Origin: Acholoe squamosa
Taxonomy: Eukaryota; Annelida; Polychaeta; Phyllodocida; Polynoidae
Reading direction: 5' to 3'
NCBI GenBank assembly: GCA_949317995.1
Contig: OX439049.1
Coordinates: 16,802,395-16,866,394 of the forward strand
Length of the DNA stretch: 64,000 nt
The notes below the pieces were generated by a model that was given only the letters and a program-made list of their open reading frames with translations, was not told the origin of the DNA and made no database searches. The position numbers and the translations under genes are program-made. Positions 54,101-64,000 of the stretch are shown here, piece after piece. The first letter of the stretch is position 1. Every line of letters starts with the position of its first letter.

Positions 54101-57100
54101 AGATAGTGTCTGAACTATGTATGCATAGGCCTTACTGTAAGGGGGATATAGGATATACATTGATGCCATCTAGTGAGCTTCCATGGTATCATTTCCTTTC
54201 AGGAGATGGCAGGAATTTAATATGCGCAAAGATGTGGCACCTAGAAAACCCTCAGTGCCCCCTTCAATCTGCCTCTAATTACATAAGTTCTCTATCAAAA
54301 TGGTCCTGGTGATTTACCATATAAGCTGTGGAAAATGAATAATCGTTTTATGATAATTAGCTACTAGCCCCATAACAGACCTTTCAAAGTTGATATGTCA
54401 TGCATTTATATGTACAATAGAGCCTTAGAAAGAGCAAAAACCCATCGATTTATATAAGTCAAACTCTCATGGAGGGGTCAATTTTAGTATGCCTACTCTT
54501 GCCAAGAGTATCCCTTTTGAGCAGTTGTCCTTATACCACAACCACCATCACTTCCCATATATTTTTGAATTAGAGATTGGGTTTGTTCTGATTTCAGTGA
54601 CAGACTGGCATGCCGGGTTTCACATACACTTGCATTGTTTCCCACCTCTACATGTACCTTTATATCACACGTGGACATTATGAATTGCTGATTTCCCACT
54701 ACTACAGAGAAATAATTATATGGAGCTTTACATGGAGAGATTCTATCTGCCATTTCCATCAAATGGCAGTGCCATCAAACTCCAGTGTGGTGTTTCAGAT
54801 GCCAAATATAAGGATTGCCACTAAGGCAATGTATTGCTTTAACCCGCTAAGAAAACACAGAATGTAAAAGTTGCAAATGGAATCTATATAGTTCATACGA
54901 TAAACACCAGGGGTGTTACTAGATTTAAAGTGCAAAATTGGAGTGTTAGCACTCAAATTAATTAAAGTGCAGGAACGAACTATGTTTAATTATATTCTCC
55001 TTTTTTAGGTAATATAATGAACTGATTTAGTTGGTTATTGAGTAACAACCATGCTTCTAGAAGTATATTAAGGAGGGGGTTAAAACAAAAGTATATATAG
55101 GGTCAGCTCTGGCTACCACCAGCACTTTTAACCCCTACCCTACCTTACATAGAGTTATACTTGAAGTGAGGAGGGGGTTAAAACAATAGTATATATAGCG
55201 ACAGCCCTGGCTACCACTGGCACTTTTAACCCTTACCCCACCTTATATAGAGTTATACTTGAAGTCAGGAGGGGGTTAAAACAATAGTATATATAGTGAC
55301 ACGGAAGTAGCTGACCAGCGGCAGCTCAAATCAGGAGGGGGTTAAAACAATAGTATATATAAGGGAACAGCAACTGTAAGTTCCACCTGAATAAAGAAAA
55401 TAAAAACATCCAAGGAAGTATGATCCTGGGAAAAGGGCCTCTTTTGGGGATAGAGGAGAGAAAAAGGGGCTTGGGGTCTTTTTGGGGTAATACATATTAA
55501 ATCAATTTCATTTTCACTCAAATTCTATGTTTGCACTGAAGGTGCTGTGGGGATTAACCCCCTCCTGACCACCGGCACTTTTATTCCATACCCTGCCTTA
55601 TATACAGTGTGACTTCTTCTGAGGAGGGGGTTAAAACAATAGAATATATAGCTACAGCCCTAGCCACGACCGGCACTTTTAACCCTTATCACACCTTAAA
55701 TAGAGTTATACTTGAACTCAGGAGGTGGTTAAAACAATAGTATATAAGGGAACGACGACTGTAACTTACACCTTAATAAAGAAACTAAAAACATCCAAGG
55801 AAGTAAGGTAGCGGGAAAATTGCTTCTTTGGGGACAGAGGAGAGAAAGGGGCTTGGAGTCTGTTTGGGGTAATACATACTAATTTAAAATTTATTTTCAC
55901 TTGAATTCTATGTTTGTGTCAAAGGCGCCGAGGGATTAACCCCCTCCTGACCACTGGCACTTTTATTCTATACCCTCCATCAAGTACAGTGTCACTTCTA
56001 CGGAGGAGGGGCTTTAAAACAATAGTATATGTAGCAATAGCCCTGGCCACCACCGGCACTTTTAACCCTTGGCCAACATTGTATATCTAGTAGTACTTTA
56101 AATCAGGAGGGGGTTAAAACAATAGTATATAGTGACGTGGAAGAAGCTGACCACCTACACTTGAAATCAGGAGGGGGTTAAAAGAATAGTATATATAATG
56201 GAAGGATGTCTGTAAGTTCCACCTATATAAAGAAAATAATAACAACCAAGGAAGTATGGTCCCGGGAAAAGGGCCTCTTTTGTGGACAGAGGAGAGAAAA
56301 AGGGGGTTGGAGACTTTTTGCGGTAATACATAGTGATTTCAAATTTATTTTCACACCAATTCTATGTTCTCGCCGAAGGTGCCAAGGGATTAAACCCCTC
56401 CGGACCACCGGCACTTTTAGTCCATACCCGGCCTCACATACAGAGTGACATCCCATCTACTGAGGAGGGGGTAAAAACAATAGCATGCCAGGGGCTAAAC
56501 CCCCTCCTGACCACCGACACTTTAATTCCATTCCCCGCCTTATTTAGAGCATCACTGTATTACCCCAAAAAGACTTCAAGCCCCTTTTTCTCTCCTCTCT
56601 CCCCAAAAGAGGCCCTTTTCCCGGGACCATACTTCCTTGGATGTTTTTAGTTTCTTTATATAGGTTGTTACAGTTGTCGTTCCCTTATTAGGCTTATATA
56701 TACTATTGTTTTAACCCCCTCCTGATTGGAAGTGCTGGCGGTCAGAGCTGTTCTTTTTATATACTATTGTTTAACCCCCTCCTGATTTCAAGTATAGCTC
56801 TACATAAGGTGGGATGAGGGTTAAAAGTGCTGATGGTGGCTAGGGCTGTCGCTATATATACTATATAGATGGGTTAAGGGTTAAATGTTCCGGCGGTCAG
56901 GGCTGTCCCTTATATATACTATTGGTTTAACACCCTCCTGGGTAGAAGTGCCGGTGCTCAGGTGCTGCCGCGTTCCTATATATCCTTTTGTTTTAACCCC
57001 CTCCTGACTTGAAGTCACACTCTACATATGGAGGGGCATGTGATTAAAGTGCCGGTGGTCAGGAGGGGGAAGGGCGGGGGTTGATCCACTTCCACCTGAA

Positions 57101-59113
57101 GGAACCCATGAAGCAAGTGAGGGACACCGGTGACCATGTACTTTAACTCTTCGTCTTATCCTTATGTTTCTCTGGCGCAAGCTCCATAGGCCACAGTGCT
57201 ATATTTCAGACACATATTAACCCCTTTCCCTGTATGGTGTGTGCCATGCGGACACTAGATGGGGTAGGCGGTGTGCTAGGTAACAAAGGTGAGGGTGGAC
57301 AGACCCTGCTGCCCGCCCTCCCCTCACCCCCTAATTAGAGGATAGTCCCCCCCTTCTAGTAGATTGGGACCTTGACCACACCCTATAAAATATTCTTATT
57401 GCAAGTAAAAAAAAGGACTAGTTTTGAAAACATTTGAAGGAATTGTTGTATTCATCTATATATGATATAACTGAAAGACTCAATGTAGCCATTTCACCTT
57501 TGGCTATTTTGATACAAGCAAAACACGACCATTCCATGAAGAATTTTACCTGGATTCTCCGTACCCTTGTCAAAAAACACACCTCGCTATATCTTCCTAT
57601 GGGGACTCGCATACTCCTTATGAAATAAATGGATTATCATAATCACAGACAGCAGTTAAAATATCTCCATTACAATAACCCTTTTAATTTTTACTCACCG
57701 GGTAATTTTTGGGGTACCCACTCTTCCAGTTGCTGAAATCCAGATAAGTGCCATCCTGCCATTTGTAGGGGTATCGGCCAGGTTGGACTGTAAGATGCAT
57801 AAAGGGAAATGTAGCTTATGCTGTATCACTCTTTGACCCCTATACCTTTTTTGAGAAATTTAAACTTTATTTAGTCAATGAATTGGAGTTCATTGTGTTT
57901 ACAATATAAGCAATCATATATCGCTTGCATGCTCATCACATCGTGTCGTACACAATAGTGAAACAAATATTTGTCAAACACATAAGCATTTTCCCATGTA
58001 CATCCTGAGGAATTTACCACCTATCTACAATAGGTATATAAGAGAGAAACAATATGACATGGTTAACCAGTTAATGACCAAGGTACAATACATATAAGAT
58101 TTTGAGGTTAGCATACATGCAATCATTGGTATGAGCCTCTGACTGATACCTCTGCTCATCTCAATGGCTTTGGCTGATGGCTACCAAGGAGGAGTACAAT
58201 GTATATATCTGAACTCATCCACCTATCTTTGAGGCTATATTCTTGAAACATATTCAATGTCTCTTATCCTCTCTTATAGAAATTTAACAACCATATAAGC
58301 AGATTAGAGAGGATTTACATAGCTCGCTTGTAATCTGATAGATATACACCAACAAAAAATGAGTTTCTCAAAATGATATGACTACCTTGTTGGTCATAGA
58401 AGAGTCCAGTCCAAACAGCATGGTGCCGATACTGCACCAAATTTGCAAGGAAGCTGTTCTCGCTGTAATCATGAATGGAGGCCAGACCTCCCCCGGGGGC
58501 CAGGCTACGACAAATCTGATCAGCTTTCAACCATTTTTCACCAATGCTGTTACTTCCATTGGCAACTATGTAGCAATTGTCTCTGTAGAGGGTCCATCCC
58601 CGGGGGCACCGTGCCTGGGAAACTGAATGAAATAAAACATACAAATTCATTTATGGACTGCTTTTGTATTTTGATACATTCAACGGAAAGTGGTTTTGGG
58701 GATTTTTTTCCCTCCAGGTGTTCAGCCCTGGAATTCTATTTTTTTTTCAGAAAAAGCGGAAAGCGTTCTTACAACATATTTAACAGAAAGGTTTGAAAAA
58801 AAAATTCTTTGAAAAACATGTTTAAAAAAACATGTATTACATAGAGTTTAAGGAGTTTGTTTTTCGATAATATCTATGCACTAAAGAGTTTCTCTGGAGC
58901 CTGTTCCTTACACCCCCATTAACCCTATCCAGGTGAACGGCTTCATGCAAACCTGTTCCATCAGAGGTAGTTGTGTCCCATACGGGAGCTGTGGTTGTTT
59001 CCCCCCATTCTGGGGTCGTGTACCTATCATCCCTGGTAGTTGTTTCCCACCAACCTGAAGTTGTGTACCTGTCATCCTTGGTAGTGGTTTCCCACCAATC
59101 CGGAGTTGTGTAC
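50892..59113 (-). CDS. C-type-lectin-like protein, two CTLDs with Thr-rich linker (5' end not found)
   Basis: Exons in sense order are 59113-58953, 58622-58386, 57787-57699, 53588-53489, 51742-51479 and 51079-50892. Every junction is GT-AG and phases join without stops (1,039 coding bases); one donor (GTTTGC after 58953) is weak. The order is a Thr-rich DRYTTxxWWETTT repeat linker, a first CTLD starting CPRGW, and a second CTLD starting near GYGHYCYKF. CTLD1 has the usual six Cys and WTGL-, WKSG-, FFCK-like motifs, but YPK replaces the EPN/QPD sugar-binding triplet, so Ca-dependent sugar binding is not predicted. CTLD2 lacks a WIGL box. Such proteins are usually secreted recognition factors or shell/matrix proteins; the role is unknown here. 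No signal-peptide exon was found upstream. Unit A is a broken paralogue. Confidence 0.7.
51121..51190. repeat. (GA)n microsatellite
   Basis: Intron repeat shared by position with unit A (21797-21840). Confidence 0.9.
51479..51742 (-). CDS. Lectin-like gene B: first half of CTLD2
   Basis: 264-base exon with TTTACAG acceptor and GTGAGT donor. It contains YLDMDRDNYGCN, GYGHYCYKFLPD and SEDVNNFVVERM; the frame-preserving copy of 35444-35708. Confidence 0.85.
52583..53256. mobile_element. Foldback (MITE-like) element, 674 bp
   Basis: The ends GTCAGGAGGCTGTTGCAAAA and the reverse complement of TTTTGCAACAGCCTCCTGAC are exact inverted repeats. Inside is a second strong palindrome centred near 52965 (AAATCTTTTCRCAAYGGCCTCCAG on each side). 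The element lies in a lectin gene intron; no ORF is supported. Confidence 0.7.
53267..53324. repeat. Exact 29 bp tandem duplication
   Basis: GATTCAAGCGCTATGTGGGC and the following nine bases occur twice in tandem at the edge of the foldback. Confidence 0.9.
53489..53588 (-). CDS. Lectin-like gene B: end of CTLD1
   Basis: 100-base exon between TCTTTCAG and GTATGT. It encodes NEGCICMDTYYDFGRWDHRDC and then FFCKAPS, the canonical CTLD ending. Phase 0 at the start fits 57699. Confidence 0.85.
54537..54701 (-). pseudogene. Extra CTLD-like exon, unit B
   Basis: Open for 165 bases between TTTCTCTGTAG and GTATAA. It contains CDIKVHVEVGNNASVCETRHA and SLKSEQTQSLIQ, the pattern of the first half of a CTLD. 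It ends in phase 1, so it cannot splice between its phase-0 neighbours. It is probably a relict of another CTLD; unit A has a copy with a stop. Confidence 0.5.
55066..57064. repeat. Direct and inverted array of GGAGGGGGTTAAAA units
   Basis: About ten copies of GGAGGGGGTTAAAACAATAG and at least six of the reverse complement are interspersed with CCACCGGCACTTTTAACCC and TTATATAGAGTTATACTTGA words. A longer block at 55405-55495 and its reverse complement at ~56550-56645 form a large imperfect inverted repeat. It lies in a lectin gene intron. Array type unknown; not CRISPR-like, since spacers are themselves repeated. Confidence 0.85.
57065..57698. other. Lectin gene B intron, no feature seen
   Basis: No exon or clear repeat recognised between the array and the exon at 57699. 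Confidence 0.5.
57699..57787 (-). CDS. Lectin-like gene B: middle of CTLD1
   Basis: 89-base exon between CTTACAG and GTGAGT. It encodes YKWQDGTYLDFSNWKSGYP, the strongly typical CTLD core. Not found in unit A. Confidence 0.85.
58386..58622 (-). CDS. Lectin-like gene B: first half of CTLD1
   Basis: Acceptor TTCATTCAG (an alternative CCCAG eight bases on) and donor GTAGTC. It encodes ARCPRGWTLYRDNCY, then LASIHDYSENSFL and WTGLFYDQQ. Confidence 0.85.
58953..59113 (-). CDS. Lectin-like gene B: Thr-rich repeat linker
   Basis: Three to four ~15-residue repeats, DRYTTPDWWETTTKD, mucin-like and likely O-glycosylated (inference). The acceptor (ACATGACAG) has a poor pyrimidine tract but its phase is supported by the unit A linker exon. 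The donor GTTTGC is weak. Confidence 0.6.
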
Positions 59114-59469
59114 CTGTCATGTATTATCAAGCTTAGTTCATTCTTTAACTGCTACGTTTCTTTAATTTTATCAGAAATACAGCAGAGTTACTCAATACTC
59201 CCAGTTAGATACACTGATAACCAGTATGGATTATAATATTCGACACTGTTGGTGAACTCAATTTTTCTAAAGGGTTGTGCTGCCTATATACTGTCAATGG
59301 ACCATTCTGGGTATTATTATTATTTTTCATATTTACTAAATTCTTCACCATATAAAGCCTAAGCTCTGCCCATGATCCACACTCAATAATCTCCTGTATT
59401 CCTCAATAGGAACCAGGATCCTTTAGTCATCACAAACACACTTCCTCTATTAGACTCTGTGACATAAGG

Positions 59470-59990
59470 AACAAGGATGTAATAACATTCCAACTTTATC
59501 TACTCAGTCCAACTGGAGGAAGTGCGATCCACCTGTGGTGCCATATTTGGAATGAGAGGATATTTCACAATCTCCTCTCAATCCTCATTAACATAATCCA
59601 CCCACAGGTGGCACTCTCTCCTTATGACATGTGTCACTATTCTATTAAGCCACATGTACAGAACATTTCACAACACTGTGAGCTGCTCAGGCCCTCAGTA
59701 TATAAGGTAGCTTGAGCAGCTCCCAATCATCTATTCTAAGCTATCTATTCTAAGTTCATCTCTCCCAACTTACACCTTACACCTATACCTAGAACCTACG
59801 ACAGGTTGAGCTATAGGATCGGAGGCAGAGCTTAGATCTTGGCGAGTGTTATCATTGTTACCACCTTTATGAAACACTCATGTCAGCTATGCAATAAAAG
59901 GATCAAATGAACTTCCCTGGATTCCGTGTACATTCACTTCACCACATGTAACCGTCCATTGACACGATGGTGGATGAACCCTCCAAGAAT
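59470..59990 (+). repeat. Candidate LTR or 5' region of a third retroelement
   Basis: TATATAAGG near 59699 with ~100 bases of pyrimidine-rich leader, ahead of gag/pro-like remnants on the same strand. No second copy exists in the window, so ends are undefined. Confidence 0.3.
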
Positions 59991-60016
59991 ATCCCACTAC
60001 CAACCTCTCATTAAAC

Positions 60017-60620
60017 ATGAGCAATAGTGAGACATCACCTAAGGAGCCAGCTTCAGAACAATGCACCTTTACATCACCTGGGCTAGACGCGCCCAACCAA
60101 TCCACAAGTGATACTACACACCACTTCCAGAGGCAGACTTCATCACCTGACGCCTTCAAAATGACCCAGCTATACCCACCCGACACACCAAGGATTACCA
60201 CCACTGGTAGGAGCTATACAGCGCCACAATCTGACGCCGACAGCGACAGCCCCAGGAACAGTCACAATAATTAGGATTCAGGGAACGGAACTACAGCACC
60301 TATAGTCCCCGACCCCGACCCCACAGGACCCGACCACACGACCACCCACCACTACTCCTGCTCCTACTACTGAAGCAGAAGTTAACTCTCAATTGACTCT
60401 CACACCTCCAGGACTCTTGCACTGACGATGAAAAACACAGCCAGGATACCTCGATTCTGGAGCCTAAAAGCAAGTCTGGTCAATATGGACAGCAAGGTAA
60501 GGCCATTTTCATTGATACAGGATTGACTAAGAGTGCAGTATCTGTTAACATGGACAACCACTTGTATAGAGCTCTCGTTGATTCTGGCGCCTCCTTGTTT
60601 TTATTAACCAGAAATGGTTG
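60017..60620 (+). pseudogene. Third LTR element: gag/pro remnant
   Basis: 60017-60274 encodes a Ser/Thr/Pro-rich 85-residue start. After stops, a frame at about 60410-60620 reads NMDNHLYRALVDSGASLFLL, a retroviral-type aspartic protease active site, before a TGA. RT and integrase are absent. The motif differs from elements 1 and 2, so this is another family. Confidence 0.5.
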
Positions 60621-62189
60621 ATAGAATAGCAAGCACACATTTTGAAATATGTTAGGAACCTTAGACTCACAGTGTTACTGGCTGATAAAACCCCTTTTCC
60701 CTCCAAAACATCCTACAATGTCTATAGTCAGAGTATAGGCATTGCCCCCCCCCCGCCCCCCACCCCAGCCCTACACCCCAATCTATTATTCCTAACAAAC
60801 CCACCCATGATAACCTTCTTACCACCCTTAAAACAGACATACATAGAACCACTTAGACACTATAGGCATATTTTCTTCGTGTAATAGATGTTCCCTCTCC
60901 ATTTCCCATATATTATTTCAATGGAGAGTACTCATTAGAACCACCAAATTCACCTTTTTTTTATGTTTTATTTTTCCACAAAATTCCAATTATTCCCTCC
61001 AACACATCAAAACCTTAGTACTACAACTAAGTGGGTGACATTGCCAAAAATTTTATTTAACTTTCTGAAGGCTCAGGCAGCCGCAAACTGGATGATCTGG
61101 TTGGCACGCCACATAAATTACCCACGGTCACAGCGTACGCTCGGTTTGTGTCCCATTAAATTGGGGCATGCATGCGCCGGTTTGTTACAAGCTCAGGGCT
61201 CCAAACGCCCCCACCACTGTATTGAACCATCTTAGCTCACTAGTCACTAAACCTCTTACAAAGTCAGGGTAAAAACACATCAATTACTAGCCATAGATTA
61301 ACCTAACAAGCTAGTCTATTTTAGAAATCATGCCTACCAATGTCCTATTAGCAACACACCCCAAACAACAGACTGCCCGAAATTTTGTATAGAAGCTTTC
61401 ATTTTTCCAACCCAAAATTCCCAAAATTCACCGCGCCCCACACCCCACCTTTTTCTCTCACACAAAACCAAGCCCCCCCCCAACTCAACCACCCAAGCCC
61501 TATTTTCCGCCAAGTCAAAATTCGTATGGGTCACTATTGCAGTAGAGTACATGTGCACTGGCAAAATCAAAACAAAACCGTTTTTTGTCAGTATTCGCTG
61601 TAATAGTGAATGCCCGGCGAGTCTAGCCACAGCATCGTCCCCCGATCCAGAAGATCATACCAGATAGAAGGCTCAGGCCCAAACGGCGGCAAAGCAAATT
61701 GGGCTATGCTAAACCCCAAGAAGCCCAGTGCCCCAACTATCTATATATGTTTAAACTCAACCTGGCTGAGAGGGCCACATACATAGTCTATGGTAGGTAA
61801 AATTTCGACTCACCATTCCAACATGGCCGATTTCGGTTCATGACGGAGACCACCATCCCACCTCAGCGACTGCCGGCCACCCCCACAATCATATAACTTA
61901 GGACCGTCCCGAGGTTATACCCAAATGTCAGTAGCATTTGGAAGATACCATCACACTTATGTGGGGATGGCAGGTAGCCCTCACACATACGCCGCAAAGA
62001 CGCTTATGTGGGGATCGCCCCCCCATCTAGCCTACCCTTCACCCCCGCCCCCCCACACCCCACACTGAACCCCCCAGCCTCTGCAAGACGCCTAAAAACA
62101 CATTGAGCTAAACAACATCATAGCCACAGCTAAGCCTAACTAACACAATAGATCGGCCTACACTAATGTTCATCAATATTGGCACCGGC
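60621..62189. other. Unassigned stretch with C-rich tracts
   Basis: No supported gene. C-rich runs near 60746, 61468 and 62038 produce open stretches without domain content. Confidence 0.4.
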
Positions 62190-62345
62190 TGCAGCGTCTG
62201 GCCCGATCGATGTAGCCATACGCGGCAGCCCGGCGCCATCTTGGTTTCGTTTTAATTACCGAAACCCAACGGACGTCACGGCCGTCACCATGGCTACCAT
62301 CGGTCATGTGACACCCGCACGTGCCATCCCGACAACAACAACAAC
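62190..62345. promoter_or_regulatory. CpG-rich promoter-like stretch
   Basis: Clustered CpGs in an AT-rich setting, with GGCGCCATCTTGG (YY1-like) at ~62233-62245, GACGTCACGGCCGTCACC (CRE-like half sites), GTCATGTGAC and GCACGTGCC (E-boxes). No downstream gene was identified on either strand within the window. Confidence 0.3.
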
Positions 62346-63999
62346 ATTAGCACATGTTCAGACTTTGACTTGTTCAGATCAAACTTACCTTAATAGCCAT
62401 TAATCACCCCGCCTGGAGGGATGATGATCCACTGGATCTGTGTGATGCTGAAATACAATCCAAAAACGAATTAGACCAAAATGCCCCACGTCTTGACCCT
62501 CAAAATTGTCAAAAATTCAGGTATCGCCTATTTGTAAATCAGAATGTACATGGTAATCGTGAGGTGGAGCACAGTCCCGTTCGGCATTATGAGATCCACC
62601 TCATGAACCTCCATGGCGGCGATTATGTAACATTATGACATTACAGATGGACAAGTGCCCTTTTATAGCACCCCGGATCAAAAATTTGGCGACACAGTAA
62701 AGGAAATTTTTTTTTTTCTCTTTTCCTCGTCCGCCCCCATTTTGAACCAAAAAATATTTTCCTTCAATCAGCATCAACAGAGTTCTTTTTAGGATATTTG
62801 AGACAGGTAGGAGTCGACCTGAGCAGGTCATACCTACATTAATCCCCATAACTTATCTGATTTTTCGCCATTATGGTGCAGCGCCAGCTCGCTACTACCA
62901 CCTGGTGGAATTTAGATAAACTAACCATAGCGTCCCTGGATACAGGACCCGCGCTAAGCCAAATAAATCAATTGAGCTCTGTACTTAGGTTTTGTACGTT
63001 GACAAAATGATATTGATCTCACGTCCTTTTTCTGTATTGACCATGGCCTGTCTGCAACCCATAACAGACAAACTATAGGTCGATGAATTGTCTCCTCTTC
63101 CTGTTGTTTCCTCAACAGGCCTAACACCAACACAGCATCGTTTCCTTCAGTGCCAGAAGCCAAACCCAAGGAGAAAGGACCAGTGCCATCAAGTCCAGAA
63201 ACAACCAACACCAAAACAACATGGCAACTTATAACCCAGCAGCCTCCTCGCCATGGAACTTTTCAGGCCACAAATGCAATATCACCATAAGGAACATCAG
63301 AACCTATTTCCCAGCAGCATACACCCAAATTGACACTTCAAGAAACACAAATAGACACTTTTTCAAAACGAATTTTTGTATAACCATATTTTAAATCCAA
63401 ATCGCTGAGACACAATTGTGACGTTAATTTATGATTTTTGATGAATTTTATGAGAGACACACCCAAATACCCTTCTGGCTCGCCTCTCTAGGTGCTATAA
63501 GATTCATCACCTTTACCACTTTTTTTTTCGAGCTCAACTATGACATGTATTTATGAGTTTTAGTCAAATTAGTTATCCATAATCAACAGGTTGTATACAT
63601 CCCATTTTTGTATATTTCCATGAGAAATTACCATGTTTCTAGTCAACAGTAACACTAATACCACCTTGACTTATACCTTATACCCGACTGTGTAGCAGAC
63701 GCTACACAACTTCAGTTATGAGCCTTGGTAATGTGGAGCCAAAGACTCATCACCCTTGTGTTGATTGTTGACCCCACAATACCAAGAATCACCAAACTTG
63801 GTTAATTTTCTTCTGGATATATTTCATTGCGTATTATTGTATAAAACCAACATGTAATCAAACCAGAAAAATTTTCATTTTCCCACAATAACGAACCGGT
63901 ACATATATATTTTAGGCATTGTACATATCCCGGCATTTAAAACCTGTATATATACATTAAGTCACTTGATCCACACAAAAACTTTATTTTTGTAATTCC
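62346..63999. other. Unassigned right end
   Basis: No confident gene. An acceptor-like TTGTTTCCTCAACAG at ~63105-63119 is followed by a ~57-codon open frame (PSVPEAKPKEKGPVPSSPE) to TAA near 63290, possibly a terminal exon on the + strand; unsupported otherwise. Confidence 0.3.
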
Positions 64000-64000
64000 A

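Noticed and set aside
55066-57064. CRISPR-like array
   Set aside because: Animal genome, repeats in both orientations, spacers repetitive and of uneven length, no cas genes.
62179-62403. 75-codon + strand frame in the CpG-rich stretch
   Set aside because: No domain, Ala/Thr low complexity; more likely by-product of promoter-like composition.

Overview
The window is nuclear DNA from a multicellular animal, most likely a marine invertebrate. Host genes have GT-AG introns whose phases join correctly. There are two kinds of C-type-lectin-like exon arrays, an invertebrate-style CABIT-domain gene, long simple repeats, and a dense mix of LTR, LINE, YR-like and MITE-like elements. I cannot name the species or phylum from sequence alone.

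Layout. (1) 1-14.7 kb, + strand: one multi-exon gene for a ~1,234-residue CABIT-domain adaptor-like protein. Six exons are visible and all splice phases agree. Its introns hold a ~2 kb TIR element, several foldbacks, two perfect hairpins, and an ~807 bp MITE-like element with a tRNA-Cys-like gene at its centre. (2) 15.5-21.9 kb: one arm of a segmental duplication (unit A), invaded by a decayed gag-like ORF with a CCCH-type zinc motif and by two MITE-like elements. (3) 21.87-35.24 kb, - strand: a complete, apparently very young 13,371 bp Ty3/gypsy-type LTR retrotransposon (element 1). It has identical 418 bp LTRs, a CTAG target duplication, a tRNA-His-type primer site, gag, pro and pol, plus two long non-env reading frames downstream of pol. 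It sits in an intron of a lectin-like pseudogene (unit A), whose exons resume at 35.4-38.2 kb. (4) 38.3-39.5 kb: a 5'-truncated LINE. (5) 40.6-47.2 kb, - strand: a decayed, 5'-truncated relative of element 1 (element 2) that keeps a homologue of the extra zinc-finger protein. (6) 47.3-59.1 kb, - strand: a lectin-exon fragment and a better-preserved lectin-like gene (unit B) with a Thr-rich linker and two C-type-lectin-like domains. Its introns contain a foldback element and a 2 kb array of direct and inverted repeats. (7) 59.5-64 kb: a decayed LTR-element fragment with an aspartic protease motif, then mostly unassigned sequence with one CpG-rich, promoter-like stretch.

How the parts relate. 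Units A and B are paralogous, so unit B acts as an empty-site control for several insertions in unit A, including element 1 and one MITE. The most notable system is the retrotransposon family. Both members carry, where env would be, a large protein with two Cys/His finger-like modules, basic and acidic low-complexity tracts and a coiled coil. In element 1, gag to pro, pro to pol, and the two halves of the extra protein are each separated by a -1 frame change. In element 2 the matching finger region is read in one frame. Coordinates come from reading by eye; no database search was possible.
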